Shown: piece after piece, positions 16,341 to 22,610 of the stretch
How the letters are laid out: each line of letters begins with the position of its first letter
Numbering within the stretch: the stretch's first letter is position 1
IMG/VR virus record: IMGVR_UViG_3300032516_000074
Span: 1 to 38,419 of that record
Length of the DNA stretch: 38,419 nt
Reading direction: 5' to 3' (one strand)
DNA from: a virus
Translations under genes and position numbers: made by a program
The notes under the pieces: generated by a model
Seen by the model: only the letters and a program-made list of their open reading frames with translations
Databases searched by the model: none
What the model was told of the DNA's origin: nothing

Positions 16341-16894
16341 AATTCTTCCTGCCTTTCTTTTGGTGCCTCATCTCCCCATGCATCAAATCCTGCAATGACT
16401 CTTCTGCTGAATATATCTACTCTTGGTTCCGGACTCATGCTCTTAATTAAATTATAAAAGTCTGTTGGCTTTTTGCTATGCTCTCCTGGCTTGTTGAATC
16501 CCTTAACCCAGTTTACTTTTCCTGTTCCTATAAACTCCTGCATCGGAGGTTCAAAAAATCCTAATACACAAAACTCGACTGCAAATTGATATCCTTTTAA
16601 TGTTGGTATCATTCCACTTGGTTTTATGAATGGCATCAACAAAAAGTATCTTACATCCCATGCTTTGAATATTTCAGGTATCTCCCATATCATTTTGTTT
16701 GTTGTCCAGCAATAAACGTGTGCACCAGGATTAGCAAAGTCCTTTAATGGAAAATTCTTTATTTCCTCTATACTCATAGTTTTATAAGGCAACTCTTGAG
16801 CTTGATTTGGTCTGTCTCTTCTTTTTCCCCCCATAGAAATGTCCCAAGGTGGATCAATAACGATTGTGTTGTATTTTTTCTTTTGGTTTTCCAT
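16337..16894 (-). CDS. MT-A70 family DNA N6-adenine methyltransferase
   Basis: The product is 185 residues. Catalytic DPPW is at 14-17, within YNTIVIDPPWDI. The family's typical later elements follow: PYKTMSIEEIKNFPL, a GAHVYCWTTN strand, and a HSKKPTDFYNLI motif (the S-x-KP signature). It is a compact, complete MT-A70 enzyme that transfers a methyl from AdoMet to adenine N6, presumably in viral DNA. The gene sits between two SWIM-finger genes and overlaps both (40 and 4 bases). It has no visible partner restriction enzyme. Confidence 0.88.
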   Translation of the reverse strand: MENQKKKYNTIVIDPPWDISMGGKRRDRPNQAQELPYKTMSIEEIKNFPLKDFANPGAHVYCWTTNKMIWEIPEIFKAWDVRYFLLMPFIKPSGMIPTLKGYQFAVEFCVLGFFEPPMQEFIGTGKVNWVKGFNKPGEHSKKPTDFYNLIKSMSPEPRVDIFSRRVIAGFDAWGDEAPKERQEEL

Positions 16895-17366
16895 ATATCT
16901 CCCTCATCGAGTCTTGTTTTATTTCTTTGAGTGTTCTTGGATTCTTTTCTATCTTTTCTCTTGGTTCTGATTTTTTTCTTTTATTATAGTTGAGTATCTT
17001 CAAGAAAAGCCATAAAGCTGTTATGTGAGAACATTGCGCTTTTGTTGTTTGATAAAATTGACAACTACATTCGAACTCTCCGTTTTTGTGCCACATTCTG
17101 TAAGTCGTAGAATTGTATCCTGGAATCGGTTTGCAGATGAACTTATGGTCCTCGTAGTCTCCTGGTGTTCTTTCTGCGTATTTCTCTCCAGCAGGATCAT
17201 ACTCTATGCATTTGTTTCTTAGAAATGATCTGGCCTTTGATTGTATTGTCTTCTCTCCTTTCGTGCCCTCAAGCCTCTTGTAATGTTCGCTCCATCTGAT
17301 TACAGTCCTTTCGTTGAGTTCTATCGGAGGCAATTCTATGACTTCTGGACTTTTGATTGTTTTCAT
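16854..17366 (-). CDS. SWIM-type zinc-finger protein
   Basis: The product is 170 residues from ATG 17366, which overlaps the upstream stop (ATGA). The SWIM pattern is C100-x-C102 ... C112-x-H114 within FECSCQFYQTTKAQCSHI. The N-terminal 75 residues contain ERTVIRWSEHYKRLEG and a basic stretch. The C-terminal 45 residues are Lys-rich and likely disordered. It is upstream of and overlaps the MT-A70 gene, so the two are probably made together. A role in guiding or regulating that methyltransferase is inference. Confidence 0.7.
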   Translation of the reverse strand: MKTIKSPEVIELPPIELNERTVIRWSEHYKRLEGTKGEKTIQSKARSFLRNKCIEYDPAGEKYAERTPGDYEDHKFICKPIPGYNSTTYRMWHKNGEFECSCQFYQTTKAQCSHITALWLFLKILNYNKRKKSEPREKIEKNPRTLKEIKQDSMREIYGKPKEKIQHNRY

Positions 17367-17551
17367 TTTCCCCTCCAAAGATAACCTCTTCCTGGTGCTT
17401 TTTCCATTCTGAATACTTCGTTCCATTTGAAAAGTATGGCAAGACTTCTGTTAACTAATCCGACATTCTTAGTTCCTATCTTTTTTGCTATTTCCTTAAC
17501 ATCCATCCATTCTCCTTTTTTCAGTGCTTTGATTATTTCTGCTTGGCTCAT
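17363..17551 (-). CDS. Small winged-helix DNA-binding protein
   Basis: The product is 62 residues from ATG 17551, which overlaps the upstream stop and has GGAGAG six bases before it. A single winged-helix domain is visible: SQAEIIKALKKGEWMDVKEI, then AKKIGTKNVGLVNRSLAILF, then a wing RMEKAPGRGYLW. It is likely a regulator or DNA adaptor. Longer upstream starts are less well supported. Confidence 0.65.
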   Translation of the reverse strand: MSQAEIIKALKKGEWMDVKEIAKKIGTKNVGLVNRSLAILFKWNEVFRMEKAPGRGYLWRGK

Positions 17552-17754
17552 TTGAACTCTCCGCATCTTGAACACCTTATTATTCCTACTGCTCCTTTGA
17601 TGTCTATAGTAATCCCTTCACACTTGTGACAGAAACTTATCTTCTTTTTTTGTTTGAAATCGTCAAGTGTCTTTTGTGGTTTCTTCTCCGGCTCGTGGTC
17701 ATTCCAACCTCGTGGCATGTCTCTGTGCTTGTGTCTCTCTGCTAATGACCCCAT
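17548..17754 (-). CDS. Zinc-ribbon protein with a PIP-box-like motif
   Basis: The product is 68 residues. A C-terminal zinc ribbon is clear: FCHKCEG at about 42-48, then IIRCSRCGEF at 58-67. Before it lies QKTLDDFKQ (about 27-35), which resembles the PCNA-binding consensus Q-x-x-hydrophobic-x-x-aromatic seen in archaeal proteins, although only one aromatic residue is present. The N-terminus is polar. It overlaps the upstream gene by 13 bases. PCNA binding would link it to host replication, but this is only a motif match. Confidence 0.6.
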   Translation of the reverse strand: MGSLAERHKHRDMPRGWNDHEPEKKPQKTLDDFKQKKKISFCHKCEGITIDIKGAVGIIRCSRCGEFK

Positions 17755-17951
17755 GTTTCCTCCGAACCCTTGCAGGTGTCAAGAGTAGGTAACTCTCCTA
17801 CGCCGTCTGCACTCTTAGCAATTTTTTCTTGACTTTGATTTTGTACTACTTTTTCAGGTACCGATACCGCGAAGCATTTTTCGTTTAAGCAGAGGATCTC
17901 TCCTGCGCTTAATACAAATATGTCTTCACTTTGGCATTTTGGGCATTTCAT
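17742..17951 (-). CDS. Zinc-ribbon protein, small
   Basis: The product is 69 residues. The N-terminus is a zinc ribbon of the form MKCPKCQSED ... ILCLNEKCF, like the ribbons of archaeal transcription and RNA-modification proteins. The C-terminal half is polar (EKVVQNQSQEKIAKS) and likely disordered. It overlaps the upstream gene by 4 bases and the next by 13 bases. The function is not recognised. Confidence 0.6.
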   Translation of the reverse strand: MKCPKCQSEDIFVLSAGEILCLNEKCFAVSVPEKVVQNQSQEKIAKSADGVGELPTLDTCKGSEETWGH

Positions 17952-18355
17952 ATTTTATTCCTCTCATACCATTCATGTGCTTTCTTTGCTTGCTTTCTTT
18001 CTTCTTTTTCAAGTCTCTTCCATTCTTTATCTTCTTTTTTTGTCATCTTTAATTTTATTGCATTATCCCATTCTTTAACTGCCTCTCCGATATAATCCAA
18101 TCCTTCTCTGAATTTTTTGAATTGTTCGTTATCAAGATGTATATGGCATAAATTTCCAAAATGTAAAGTTATACTATCTGCGAAATCTTCTATCATAATG
18201 CAAGATATTGGAATCTCTTCTGTGAATAAGGCATTATCTGTCTGGGTTTTTGTAAATTCCAAAGTTTTATAATCAAAATCAGACATCTTAAATATTCTAC
18301 TTGCTCCTCTGTAGTCTGGATCATCAGTAGACATTTCTTTCTTTGTTATTTTCAT
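17948..18355 (-). CDS. Unknown early protein with charged helical tail
   Basis: The product is 135 residues. The middle part is beta-like (PISCIMIEDFADSITLHFG). The C-terminal 45 residues are a Lys/Glu helix (LEKEERKQAKKAHEWYERN). It has no motif I can name. It overlaps both neighbours by 4 bases, as part of the operon that starts with the annealing protein. Confidence 0.6.
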   Translation of the reverse strand: MKITKKEMSTDDPDYRGASRIFKMSDFDYKTLEFTKTQTDNALFTEEIPISCIMIEDFADSITLHFGNLCHIHLDNEQFKKFREGLDYIGEAVKEWDNAIKLKMTKKEDKEWKRLEKEERKQAKKAHEWYERNKI

Positions 18356-18555
18356 TGTTCCTCCTCTGCCTGACAGAGGTCATTTAAGACCTCCTCGGCA
18401 GTTGGCAAGGTTCTTGTCCTGGCTTCCATGTTCATTTCAAGCCCTCTTTCTTGGATCTGTTGCAACTCTTCTCTTTCTCTTACTTCTTCTTCCCAAGCAG
18501 GATGCACTTGGCTAAACGCATTCTCTACCATCTGTATGTGCCTACTTCTTTCCAT
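18352..18555 (-). CDS. Small acidic helical protein, unknown
   Basis: The product is 67 residues, rich in Glu and Gln (AWEEEVREREELQQIQERG) and predicted helical. It overlaps the end of the OB/annealing gene by 14 bases and the next gene by 4 bases. No domain is recognised. A small partner of the upstream recombination protein is possible. Confidence 0.55.
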   Translation of the reverse strand: MERSRHIQMVENAFSQVHPAWEEEVREREELQQIQERGLEMNMEARTRTLPTAEEVLNDLCQAEEEQ

Positions 18556-19261
18556 CTTTCTTTGCCTCCTTGTCTTCCTTTACTTTTCTCAGGTCCTCTC
18601 CGGCTTGTGCTGCAATTAATCCACCGCCAATCTTCTGTCCACCAGTCTCTTCCACCTCATTTTCTTCTTCATTTGTTTCTTCGATGGCCACAGAGGCGTC
18701 ATTCGTAGCAAATCTCAAGGCTCTTACATAAGCTCTTGTCTGCGCCATTCTTAACCAATGGGGTTTTATTTTGTCTCCTGTTACATTGTCCCCTATGGCA
18801 TCCCCAACCGCTTCAAACACCTGGGTGTTTTGGGCATCTCTTCTTATGTAGACTTGTGCGTTGAAGACAGCTATCTTCTTCTCAAAGTCTACTAATGGTT
18901 TTCCGTTTTCATCCCTTACAAAATCCGATCTCATATGCATCTTTTCTCCAAACTTCTCATGTGCACTGGCAAGCAATTGTTTAAAGCTTGTCATTTCTGT
19001 TGCCCAATCCCCTTTTTTCTCATCTTTCTTAGGCAGGCTTACCAGAGTTATGGTGCCTACTTGCTTTCCCTTCTCTTCGTACTCGAAGCTAATCTCTGCG
19101 CCTTTCGTGACTACTGCCTCTCTTAATTCAATCAAGGCTTCTTCTTCTCCCTGGACGTTGTACCATCTTTTGGTATCCGCCATCAGAGTGAACCCAATCT
19201 GCATCACTCCCATGAACTCTTTTGGCGCGCTCGATCCGTTTACTATTCCTTGTATTTTCAT
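18542..19261 (-). CDS. OB-fold plus Rad52/ERF-like single-strand annealing protein
   Basis: The product is 239 residues. Residues about 1-75 are beta-rich and OB-like (IGFTLMADTKRWYNVQGEEE, ISFEYEEKGKQVGTITLVS). Residues about 130-195 hold the pattern of phage single-strand annealing proteins: FNAQVYIRRDAQNTQVFEAV, then HWLRMAQTRAYVRALRFATN (168-187). The C-terminal 45 residues are an acidic-then-basic disordered tail. It would coat or anneal single-stranded viral DNA in recombination-dependent replication. Its start overlaps the upstream gene by 4 bases, and it is the best candidate for a core replication/recombination factor here. The fold assignments are from pattern only. Confidence 0.65.
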   Translation of the reverse strand: MKIQGIVNGSSAPKEFMGVMQIGFTLMADTKRWYNVQGEEEALIELREAVVTKGAEISFEYEEKGKQVGTITLVSLPKKDEKKGDWATEMTSFKQLLASAHEKFGEKMHMRSDFVRDENGKPLVDFEKKIAVFNAQVYIRRDAQNTQVFEAVGDAIGDNVTGDKIKPHWLRMAQTRAYVRALRFATNDASVAIEETNEEENEVEETGGQKIGGGLIAAQAGEDLRKVKEDKEAKKDGKK

Positions 19262-19560
19262 TTTCCGTTTGCCACCTCCAAGGCTTTAACTATCTGTTCT
19301 TTGCTTGGCTTGATGCCTTGCTTCTCAAATTCCCTTAAAACTTTTTGTTTGTTAAGGGTCTTTTGTATTCTCTGTGCGATGCTTTTTATTGCATCATCGC
19401 TGGATAGGATTTTTCCATCCATCCAATTCAGAAGTCTTTGTGCTTGTTCTGTCGTTAAGGCCAGAACCACTCTGTCTTTTATCTCACTTACCTCGAGAGA
19501 AACTCCCGGTGCAAGCTCTATCTTTTTTGCCGTCTTTCCGGCTGTCTTTTTTCCTGTCAT
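19258..19560 (-). CDS. First gene of the recombination operon, unknown
   Basis: The product is 100 residues. The N-terminus is basic (TGKKTAGKTAKKIELAPGV), followed by a mixed region (DRVVLALTTEQAQRLLNWM) and a C-terminal helical bundle with KVLREFEKQGIKPSKEQIV. It has a perfect ribosome site (AAGGAG, five bases before ATG) and a hairpin just upstream. It overlaps the annealing protein by 4 bases. No family is recognised. Confidence 0.6.
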   Translation of the reverse strand: MTGKKTAGKTAKKIELAPGVSLEVSEIKDRVVLALTTEQAQRLLNWMDGKILSSDDAIKSIAQRIQKTLNKQKVLREFEKQGIKPSKEQIVKALEVANGK

Positions 19561-19571
19561 GTTGTCTCCTT

Positions 19572-19632
19572 GAGGGCGTTTTGTATCCCTCTAATTTATG
19601 TGAATCTAACACGCATAATCCCTTTAAAAAAC
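19572..19632 (-). promoter_or_regulatory. Early promoter with leader hairpin
   Basis: The minus strand has GTTTTTTAAAGG (19622-19632), a TATA-like box. The predicted start is near 19602. The leader contains GAGGG/CCCTC arms (19572-19576 and 19587-19591) that end right next to the AAGGAG ribosome site (19566-19571), so folding could modulate translation. Confidence 0.45.
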
Positions 19633-19693
19633 CTGCTATAAATTGCTAAGTATCCTATTTTATGATTACTACACGTCGGTTACAGAATTACAC

Positions 19694-19751
19694 CAGGATG
19701 TATGAAGGACATTGAACACTCCTTTCCCGCATTACTGTTAGGGACATCCTG
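19694..19751 (-). terminator. Stem-loop between the nuclease and the recombination operon
   Basis: Arms CAGGATGT (19694-19701) and ACATCCTG (19744-19751) are perfect complements, with a smaller AAGGA/TCCTT hairpin nested inside. The stem begins a few bases past the nuclease stop (19756). It may end or slow transcription or be a protein site. The rest of the 195-base gap 19561-19755 holds a promoter but no gene. Confidence 0.4.
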
Positions 19752-19755
19752 ATTA

Positions 19756-20259
19756 TCATTTAAATTCATCGTAGATGATCTCTCCGCGCTTTTCTCCTTT
19801 TCTTGCAATTAATATTTTACTGAATATATTATTTTCCAATAGCCATTTGCATTTCAGTTTTTCTTCTTTGTCAAGATATCCATTCAATTTTGCTTCAACT
19901 CCTATCCAACATCTTACTCCAGAAAGACCAAAAGTTCCATCTTCATTCTGTATTGGCCATGTAGCATTAGAATCTGTTCTTGTTAAAGCAATAAAATCTG
20001 GAAATCCTGTCCCTAACCCCAATGCCTTCTTGAATGGGTTAAATTTTCTTTTGGTAGGGATTAATCTTCCTTGAATATGCATTTTTTTTATCAAAATTCC
20101 CTTCCCTTTTTTTTCTGATTCGTCAATTATTCTATCAAATTCAACATTGTTCTGCCATTTTGAAACGATCCATCCACTCTTCTCAAGATCCTTTCGTACG
20201 CTTAATTCGAATCTGGCCCCTGCAACTCTATTCTTCTTTCCTTGTGTTTTTTTGTCCAT
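19756..20259 (-). CDS. PD-(D/E)XK nuclease, Hjc-resolvase-like
   Basis: The product is 167 residues. The expected motifs are in order: RFELSVRKDLEKSGW with Glu at 18, GFPDFIAL with Asp at 88, and VEAKLNGYL with E122 and K124. A final helix and strand follow (KWLLENNIFSKILIARKG). This is the layout of archaeal Holliday-junction resolvases and related viral nucleases, though it is longer because of a roughly 30-residue insert before the catalytic Asp. It would resolve recombination intermediates before packaging. A VRR-NUC-type or restriction-like nuclease is an alternative. The gene lies alone between two structured gaps. Confidence 0.75.
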   Translation of the reverse strand: MDKKTQGKKNRVAGARFELSVRKDLEKSGWIVSKWQNNVEFDRIIDESEKKGKGILIKKMHIQGRLIPTKRKFNPFKKALGLGTGFPDFIALTRTDSNATWPIQNEDGTFGLSGVRCWIGVEAKLNGYLDKEEKLKCKWLLENNIFSKILIARKGEKRGEIIYDEFK

Positions 20260-20267
20260 TTTCTTTA

Positions 20268-20325
20268 AGATACCCTACCCTTCCGAACTACCACGCTTGG
20301 GAGTTCGCATTCATTTAGGGTGTGG
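20268..20325 (-). other. Structured intergenic hairpin upstream of the nuclease gene
   Basis: A 6-bp perfect stem CGAACT/AGTTCG (about 20283-20306) is nested inside ACCCTA/TAGGGT arms. The hairpin sits just before the nuclease start, with no clear Shine-Dalgarno. I tried to fold it as a tRNA and it does not fit; it could be a terminator of the upstream cassette or a translation control element. Confidence 0.35.
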
Positions 20326-20332
20326 GAGTATG

Positions 20333-20779
20333 TCATTTCTTCTCTCCTAAAATCTCTTTTTTCAAAGCTTCTATTTTCTGCTCTAATCTCTTTACAACTA
20401 TTCCTTTACTTCCTTTAAGATAAACACTTAAACCTATTAGGAAATCTAAAATCCTTTTTTGTTCGGCTTGCTTTCCACTTTCTTTTGCCATTTCCATTAA
20501 TTTTAAAACCTCTTTTGATTGTTTATTTAAATAATACTCTTTATCACATTCCTTTCTTGTTAGGGAGATTGCTTTTTCCCCTTTTTCTATTTTTTCCTTA
20601 TGATAATCAATAACTTTCTGATTATTTTCTCTCATCTTAATTATTGCTTCTTTTGTCTCATTATCTTTTGCTCTTCTGAATAATTCAATATCTTCACCAT
20701 CTTTTATCTCAAACACTTTTATTATCTTAAAATCATCAGCATAAACTTCTTTTAAAATATTATCATCGTCGGTTTTCAT
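20333..20779 (-). CDS. Cassette gene of the MKTD family, coiled coil
   Basis: The product is 148 residues from ATG 20779, which overlaps the upstream stop (ATGA). It starts MKTDDDNILKEV, and later has KAISLTRKECDKEYYLNKQS and KQAEQKRILDFLIG. The upstream gene at 20988 starts MKTDEDILKEV and has KAISLTRQAEQKRILELI, so the two are paralogues with different insertions. The rest is helical. The function is unknown. Confidence 0.6.
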   Translation of the reverse strand: MKTDDDNILKEVYADDFKIIKVFEIKDGEDIELFRRAKDNETKEAIIKMRENNQKVIDYHKEKIEKGEKAISLTRKECDKEYYLNKQSKEVLKLMEMAKESGKQAEQKRILDFLIGLSVYLKGSKGIVVKRLEQKIEALKKEILGEKK

Positions 20780-20991
20780 ATTAATTTCTTCCCCCTGCAA
20801 AAATAATAAATCCCCTTTACAATTCTAACAGGTTTCTTACACTTATGACACCAAAAAATATTATGTTTACATTTACAATGACACCAACTTCCATCTTTTA
20901 AGGGAGATTTTCTTCTGCTACAATACTTTTTACATTTTGGACAAGCATAATTATAAAATAACTTATGTTTTATATTATAACAAGTTTTCAT
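20776..20991 (-). CDS. Multi-zinc-finger mini-protein
   Basis: The product is 71 residues with many Cys: ACPKCKKYC, then WCHCKCKHNIFWCHKC, then YYFCRGKK. Two or three zinc sites are likely. It overlaps both neighbours by 4 bases, and its last codons are formed by the recurring GGGGGA-type element that also serves as ribosome site for the next gene. It is a small nucleic-acid-binding or scaffold-type protein; the target is unknown. Confidence 0.6.
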   Translation of the reverse strand: MKTCYNIKHKLFYNYACPKCKKYCSRRKSPLKDGSWCHCKCKHNIFWCHKCKKPVRIVKGIYYFCRGKKLI

Positions 20992-21251
20992 ATCAGCTTC
21001 TCCCCCGCCAGAGTGTCTATTTCATCTAATTCATCTGCGAGTTGTTCTGCTTTACTTATACTTTCCCCAGAATTCTCTTGTAAAAGATAATCAATTCTTC
21101 TTTGTTTCTTTTTATTAATCAACTCCAAAATCCTTTTTTGCTCGGCTTGTCTTGTTAGGGAGATTGCTTTTTTAACAATTTCATCTATATTTATATATTT
21201 ATCATAACCAAAACTCTTAACTTCTTTCAAAATGTCTTCGTCGGTTTTCAT
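20988..21251 (-). CDS. Cassette gene of the MKTD family, short paralogue
   Basis: The product is 87 residues, starting MKTDEDILKEVKSFGYDKY and containing KAISLTRQAEQKRILELI. It is a paralogue of the gene at 20333-20779. The C-terminus ends LAGEKLI, encoded by the boundary element. It overlaps the genes on both sides by 4 bases. No known domain is visible. Confidence 0.55.
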   Translation of the reverse strand: MKTDEDILKEVKSFGYDKYINIDEIVKKAISLTRQAEQKRILELINKKKQRRIDYLLQENSGESISKAEQLADELDEIDTLAGEKLI

Positions 21252-21415
21252 TTTGTTAATTTCTCCCCCGCCAGTTTTCTTTTTAATTGTCTATAAGCAT
21301 TCTTCCATACTTCACTTTCCTCTTCTCTAAACTTTGTTTCTTCAATCCAGTCATCTCTATTTGCTTTTAAAGAAACAATCTTTCTTTTCAAATCATTAAT
21401 TGTAGTTTTCTTCAT
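21248..21415 (-). CDS. Small coiled-coil cassette protein
   Basis: The product is 55 residues from ATG 21415, which overlaps the upstream stop (ATGA). It starts MKKTTINDLKRKIVSLKANR, and the remainder is a charged helix ending LAGEKLTK. A longer version from a start at 21460 would run back into the boundary element, so I prefer the shorter one. The function is unknown. Confidence 0.5.
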   Translation of the reverse strand: MKKTTINDLKRKIVSLKANRDDWIEETKFREEESEVWKNAYRQLKRKLAGEKLTK

Positions 21416-21741
21416 TTCAGTTTCTCCCCCGCCATTCTTTCTGTTGTGGGTCCAAGCCAATCAACATCTAAATCTGTTATGGTTTTCCTATCTGTTAGTT
21501 TTCCCCCTGCCAGTTTTCTAACTTTGGAAATTAGATTATTTTTAACTCCTCTTGAAATTAAAGAGGAAATATCTATTTGAACCTTTAAAAGACGCACAAA
21601 TTCTTTTACATCTTCTTCTGCAAAATTCTTATATCTGTAATACTTCCCTACATTTCTTTGATAAATTTGATTTATTCTAATTCTATCACTCAATACAAAC
21701 TCATCAGACAAACAAAAATCCCCCGAATTACTTTTCTCCAT
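21412..21741 (-). CDS. Cassette protein with a fossil gene boundary inside it
   Basis: The product is 109 residues, ending MAGEKLK. Inside, residues about 77-83 read KLAGGKL, encoded by a copy of the boundary element that elsewhere ends genes. The following residues (DRKTITDL) resemble the MKKTTINDL start of the next gene. The gene thus looks like two cassette genes fused in frame. It overlaps the HNH gene upstream by 14 bases. The N-terminal part is helical with no known domain. Confidence 0.5.
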   Translation of the reverse strand: MEKSNSGDFCLSDEFVLSDRIRINQIYQRNVGKYYRYKNFAEEDVKEFVRLLKVQIDISSLISRGVKNNLISKVRKLAGGKLTDRKTITDLDVDWLGPTTERMAGEKLK

Positions 21742-22312
21742 TGTGTAACCTCATATGACATTTATGACAAAGAGAAACAAACTCTAATGGTTTATTGTAG
21801 TCTGGGTGGTGTAAATCAACATTTTCAGAACTACCACATTGAGAACAATTTTCTATAATAATCTTATTTGATTTAATATAATTCCATAATAAATTCCTTG
21901 CTCTTGCTTTCAGAGGGTCTTTAGTATAAGTCTTAGCATATTCTTTCCTTTCTGCTCTTTCACATTCAAGGCAATAATTAGTTGTCTTCTTATCTTCTCT
22001 ATTTCTAAAATCATTTATAGATTTAAAATGATAACAACTTTTACAAAGTCTTTTGTCTTCAAGAATTTGAGTGTCAGGACTACCACCCCGTTTATTGCTC
22101 TTGGGCTTTAAGGCGTAACCAGTCACTCTGTTAAAAGTGCTATCTGCCTTTCGGCTTCTCGCCTGTTCGTCCTGACTTTGAGCGCCAGCGTCAGATAAAC
22201 TTTTCAGTGTGTGACCGTCTGTTTTATCCAAAGGCTGACTATTAGGTTTGAATTTCTTCCATTCTCCTGAAACTTTGATAGGATGTTTTGGAGAAGTATT
22301 ATCTTTTCCCAT
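21728..22312 (-). CDS. HNH endonuclease with zinc fingers
   Basis: The product is 194 residues from ATG 22312, with GGAG about 8 bases upstream. The first 85 residues are polar, probably disordered, and look unlike the rest. A zinc motif CKSCYHFKSINDF ... YCLECE follows, then the HNH core near the C-terminus: NCSQCGSSENVDLHHPDYNK, then LCHKCHMRLHNG. The DNA encoding the polar part is less AT-rich than its surroundings, which may mean a composite gene. It overlaps the next cassette gene by 14 bases. Confidence 0.75.
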   Translation of the reverse strand: MGKDNTSPKHPIKVSGEWKKFKPNSQPLDKTDGHTLKSLSDAGAQSQDEQARSRKADSTFNRVTGYALKPKSNKRGGSPDTQILEDKRLCKSCYHFKSINDFRNREDKKTTNYCLECERAERKEYAKTYTKDPLKARARNLLWNYIKSNKIIIENCSQCGSSENVDLHHPDYNKPLEFVSLCHKCHMRLHNGEK

Positions 22313-22313
22313 A

Positions 22314-22610
22314 TCAATCGCTCCTTCCACAAGTTGGACATTTAGTTTCTTCTTCAGCATCAATTTCCTCACACTTTTCACAAAAACAATTATTTGCTCC
22401 ACATACCTCTGTTCTTCTTGGCTGATAAAAATCTATTATTTCTCCACAACCAACCTTTTTATCTTTTATCTTATTTTCAATTTCCTTACACTTTTTCTTA
22501 TACTCTTTCCAAGCTGTGTCTTTTATTTTCTGATACTCGTTCAAAGCTGTGTCTCCTATTTTATCATACTCTTCATAAGCTTCAACTTTTCTTTCTTGTT
22601 TAGTTTTCAT
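22314..22610 (-). CDS. Hendecad-repeat zinc protein, short paralogue
   Basis: The product is 98 residues from ATG 22610, which overlaps the stop of the longer paralogue (ATGA). It starts MKTKQERK, has two full 11-residue repeats (EEYDKIGDTAL, NEYQKIKDTAW) and a degenerate third. It then has a Cys-rich part with GANNCFCEKC and a final TKCPTCGRSD. The neighbour starts with the same words and ends EIDAEEETACPICGK, so they are a tandem duplication that differs in repeat number. The repeats should form a right-handed coiled coil. The function is unknown. Confidence 0.65.
   Translation of the reverse strand: MKTKQERKVEAYEEYDKIGDTALNEYQKIKDTAWKEYKKKCKEIENKIKDKKVGCGEIIDFYQPRRTEVCGANNCFCEKCEEIDAEEETKCPTCGRSD

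Larger units (their letters stand above)
20782..21513 (-). repeat. Recurring gene-boundary element (five copies)
   Basis: A block of the form TGGCGGGGGAGAA(A/G)(C/T)T(A/G)A on the minus strand recurs at about 20782-20799, 20991-21010, 21257-21274, 21417-21433 and 21496-21513. The first and last copies differ by a few bases. Four copies lie at a gene junction: they encode the last residues of the upstream gene (AGEKL in three of them) and form the GGGGGAG ribosome site for the next start, a few bases downstream. The fifth lies inside a gene as a fossil junction. Confidence 0.65.

Noticed and set aside
20268-20325. Possible tRNA upstream of the nuclease gene
   Set aside because: There is a hairpin, but no acceptor stem, anticodon arm or D-arm can be drawn.
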